A stretch of 8,195 nt of DNA, from assembly GCA_029882725.1 (NCBI GenBank), contig JAOUKG010000092.1:1-8195 (forward strand), given 5' to 3'. A model generated the notes under the pieces. It was not told the origin of the DNA. It saw only the letters and a program-made list of their open reading frames with translations, and made no database searches. Origin of the DNA: Cyclobacteriaceae bacterium (GTDB lineage: Bacteria; Bacteroidota; Bacteroidia; Cytophagales; Cyclobacteriaceae). Every line of letters begins with the position of its first letter. Positions within the stretch are counted from its first letter, which is position 1. Positions 6,076 through 8,195 of this stretch are shown here, piece by piece. The position numbers and the translations under genes are program-made.

Positions 6076-8195
6076 TGATTCCTATTATGTATAAGTCTTT
6101 ATTATCTTTTCTAATTATTTCGATATCCCGTACCTGACCTACCCTTTGGGCAAACTCAATTTTAGGTTTGGCTATCATATCTTTCGATCCAAAAAATATA
6201 GTGAGTGGGAGTGCATCATAACGCCCAAATTGGGGTTTTACGAGATATTGGTTGCCACCAAATACCAAATCCACTATATTATCATTATTGACATCTGCCT
6301 CTTTTACTGCATATATTGGGGCCAGTTGAAGTTCATCCGGCAAAGCTACACGCTTAAAATAGCCTCCCTCATTGATAAAAACAGAAGATTCAAGTACATG
6401 GGCATCAAGAATTTTTGAAGCTTCTAAATTTTCCCTACCCAATAGCTCTTCAACATCCATAGTAGCGTAATCCGAAAAATGAAGAATTTTTTTCTTTAAA
6501 CCAGGAATCTGGGCAACCAATTCATTACGATCTGCTACTGTATAGTATTTGTTTCCCATTCTATAACAGATAAGTTGGTCAATAGTACCATTATTGTCAA
6601 AGTCACTCAAATACATTCGGGTAGAATCCTTGAAAAAACTATTTTTTCCATGGTTTCCTGCCACAATATCAATATCTCCATCCAAATCAATATCAATAGG
6701 TAATATTACATTCCACCAACCTGTTGCGCCATCCAGTTTCCATTCCGAAGATACATTTAAAAGCTTTCCATTCTTGTTTATAAAAAGGAAAACCATACCC
6801 CACTCCGTGCTCACAACCAAATCAGTTTCTGAATCTCCATTAATATCAACCCACCGGGCATCTGTTATCATCGGCATATCCATAAGATCAGGGCATACTT
6901 TCGCTGTTACATCGGTAAAAATACCCTTCCCATTATTTTCAAAAATAAATCCGGATACGTTCGAACCATACTGAAAAGGCTTAAACCGCTCTCCAACAAA
7001 TAAATCCTGATCACCATCACCATCATAATCTGAATTGGCCACTACTGAAGTACTGACATACCTTCCAAACGGCAAAGAAGAAGAACTGTCGGAAAAGTTC
7101 CCTTTTCCGTCATTCAAATAGAGTCTGTCAGATAAAGCTGAAGAACTTGAAGAAAAGGCCCGCCCCCCTGAGGCTACATACAAATCCTGATCTCCATCCT
7201 GATCACAGTCAAAAAAAATAATATCGGTATCCTCAGATAATTTATCCTGAGTAAAGGCAGCCTGTGGTGAAAATACAAAGCCATTTTCAGTTTGAATAAA
7301 AAGCCCTCCTTCCGAATCCTTCGCTCCCCCGACATATATATCCTTCAGTTGATCAGCATTTACATCTTCTGTGGCAATAAAGGGTCCTGAATTATGTAGC
7401 ATGGCAGGTAAAAGCCTGTCCCTGTCAAAATCAACAAATTCATTTTCAATATGCTTGAATGGAATAACAACATCCGATTCTATCAGACTTGCATTACGTC
7501 CAAGTCTTGCTGTCTCTAGTATTTGCAGTCCTTTTTCTTTCTCAATCAACAATTTCTGGTTTGAACGTACATTGTACAAAACCTGTTTTTCGCCAACAGG
7601 CCAGGTAATAACAATGGAATCAAGCGAATGAATATCCCCAAGTCCAATATGGATAGTATAATCAACAGAACTTTCAAATCCACGGGAAGGATAGTTTTCA
7701 GCGAAAAAAGTTTTTCCATTATAATAAGCAGAAATTTTCGCCCCAATGGCAAATCGATTCTGTGAAAAGTTATCACTTAATAATATCTGAAAACTTCGGT
7801 ATTGAGCAGTATCTGTATTATTACGATACACACCTGACGCCATATTTACATTACTCACCACCAAATCAAGATCACCATCGTTATCAAGATCACCATAGGC
7901 GCTTCCATTACTGAAGCTATTTTTGCCAAGCCCCCAATCCTCAGCTACATTTACGAATTTAAAATTACCTTCATTTTTATAGGCAAAATTAGGTACAGGA
8001 TGTGATGGCATCAGGTCGATTAAATCAGTGATATTTTTACCATCACGATTCAACATATTCCTTATATTTTCCTCATTGGCGGCAAAATCCAGATAATCCC
8101 TGTCCAGCAGGTCTTTAAATATGCCATTGCTGATAAAAATGTCCCTGAGTCCGTCATTGTTCATATCAAATATCAAGCCCCCCCAACTCCATTCA
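6038..8195 (-). CDS. VCBS/FG-GAP repeat and ASPIC/UnbV lipoprotein, right copy (5' end outside window)
   Basis: The frame stays open to the window edge: its first complete codons (from 8194) read E-W-S-W-G-G-L-I-F-D, matching D-W-S-W-G-A-L-I-F-D at residues 374-383 of the middle copy. So 718 C-terminal residues are visible and about 373 are missing, for a total near 1090. In visible-residue numbering, calcium-type loops begin near 10, 102, 277, 329, 389, 450, 501, 531 and 634. Three of them (277, 450, 634) have Q, S or N in place of the loop glycine. An ASPIC/UnbV-type domain lies at about 148-221 (S-R-G-F-E-S-S-V, I-G-L-G, T-W-P-V-G). H-I-E-N-E-F-V-D-F-D-R-D-R follows at 248-260 and G-G-A at 289-291. 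The helical insertion with Q-I-P-G-L-K-K is near 549-602, and K-P-Q-F-G-R-Y-D-A is at 653-661. The signal peptide is not visible; export as a lipoprotein is inferred from the paralogs. A TTG at 8176 is an internal Leu codon, not the start. Confidence 0.94.
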   Translation of the reverse strand, partial: EWSWGGLIFDMNNDGLRDIFISNGIFKDLLDRDYLDFAANEENIRNMLNRDGKNITDLIDLMPSHPVPNFAYKNEGNFKFVNVAEDWGLGKNSFSNGSAYGDLDNDGDLDLVVSNVNMASGVYRNNTDTAQYRSFQILLSDNFSQNRFAIGAKISAYYNGKTFFAENYPSRGFESSVDYTIHIGLGDIHSLDSIVITWPVGEKQVLYNVRSNQKLLIEKEKGLQILETARLGRNASLIESDVVIPFKHIENEFVDFDRDRLLPAMLHNSGPFIATEDVNADQLKDIYVGGAKDSEGGLFIQTENGFVFSPQAAFTQDKLSEDTDIIFFDCDQDGDQDLYVASGGRAFSSSSSALSDRLYLNDGKGNFSDSSSSLPFGRYVSTSVVANSDYDGDGDQDLFVGERFKPFQYGSNVSGFIFENNGKGIFTDVTAKVCPDLMDMPMITDARWVDINGDSETDLVVSTEWGMVFLFINKNGKLLNVSSEWKLDGATGWWNVILPIDIDLDGDIDIVAGNHGKNSFFKDSTRMYLSDFDNNGTIDQLICYRMGNKYYTVADRNELVAQIPGLKKKILHFSDYATMDVEELLGRENLEASKILDAHVLESSVFINEGGYFKRVALPDELQLAPIYAVKEADVNNDNIVDLVFGGNQYLVKPQFGRYDALPLTIFFGSKDMIAKPKIEFAQRVGQVRDIEIIRKDNKDLYIIGINDGPIKIFETKK
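7856..7891 (-). repeat. Dispersed coding repeat, right-copy unit (D-L-D-N-D-G-D-L-D-L-V-V)
   Basis: This stretch encodes residues 102-113 of the visible right copy, the same 12 residues as in the two other genes, at the same position ahead of the ASPIC/UnbV domain. The nucleotide sequence differs mainly at third codon positions, which points to selection on the protein rather than recent gene conversion. Confidence 0.7.

Noticed and set aside
6594..6974. Plus-strand open frame of 126 codons
   Set aside because: It lies fully antisense to the right copy. Its S-I-S-I-type stretches are the reverse complement of the Asp-rich calcium-loop codons, and it has no signal, domain or leader of its own.
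8174..8176. TTG at 8176 as the start of the right copy
   Set aside because: The same frame continues upstream to the window edge with E-W-S-W-G-G, matching the conserved internal motif of both paralogs, so the TTG is an internal Leu codon.

Overview
The window looks like a chromosomal stretch from a member of the Bacteroidota, probably of the Cytophagales/Flavobacteriales type. It is AT-rich and every gene lies on the minus strand. The three readable N-termini carry lipoprotein signals, no start has a Shine-Dalgarno sequence (the leaders are A-rich instead), and the main products are the large FG-GAP/VCBS + ASPIC/UnbV lipoproteins that this phylum carries in tandem. Placement below phylum is inference.

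Layout in direction of transcription, from the right edge to the left. (1) complement(6038..>8195) is the last 718 residues of a large VCBS/UnbV protein (right copy); its first ~370 residues lie outside the window. (2) complement(5473..6075) is a 200-residue lipoprotein of an uncharacterised family, overlapping the end of the right copy by 38 nt. (3) complement(2173..5454) is a complete 1093-residue VCBS/UnbV lipoprotein (middle copy), 18 nt after gene 2. (4) complement(<1..2170) is the first 723 residues of a third VCBS/UnbV lipoprotein (left copy), 2 nt after the middle copy; its end lies outside the window. Coding density is essentially 100%. No gap exceeds 18 nt, and I see no internal promoter, terminator, RNA gene, mobile element or CRISPR array. 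This is one segment of an operon that continues on both sides.

The three large proteins share one plan: a signal peptide and lipid-anchor Cys; an N-terminal beta-propeller-like half built on calcium-loop motifs (D-x-[DN]-x-D-G-x-x-D); a W-S-W motif and linker; a D-L-D-N-D-G motif; an ASPIC/UnbV domain; a second propeller-like half opening with an H-x-E-N-x-F signature and a G-G-A motif; an inserted helical element; and a closing K-P-x-x-G-R-Y-D-A motif. The left copy is cut before the last two elements. All are predicted to be exported and lipid-anchored, probably at the outer membrane. They have no visible catalytic site. A role in binding, scaffolding or nutrient uptake next to a SusC/SusD-type transporter would fit, but no such transporter is in the window.

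The points most worth a second look are the triple paralog array with an embedded small lipoprotein, the conserved helical insertion in the C-terminal half, the copy-specific decay of calcium loops, and an in-frame 15-bp duplication in a linker of the left copy.
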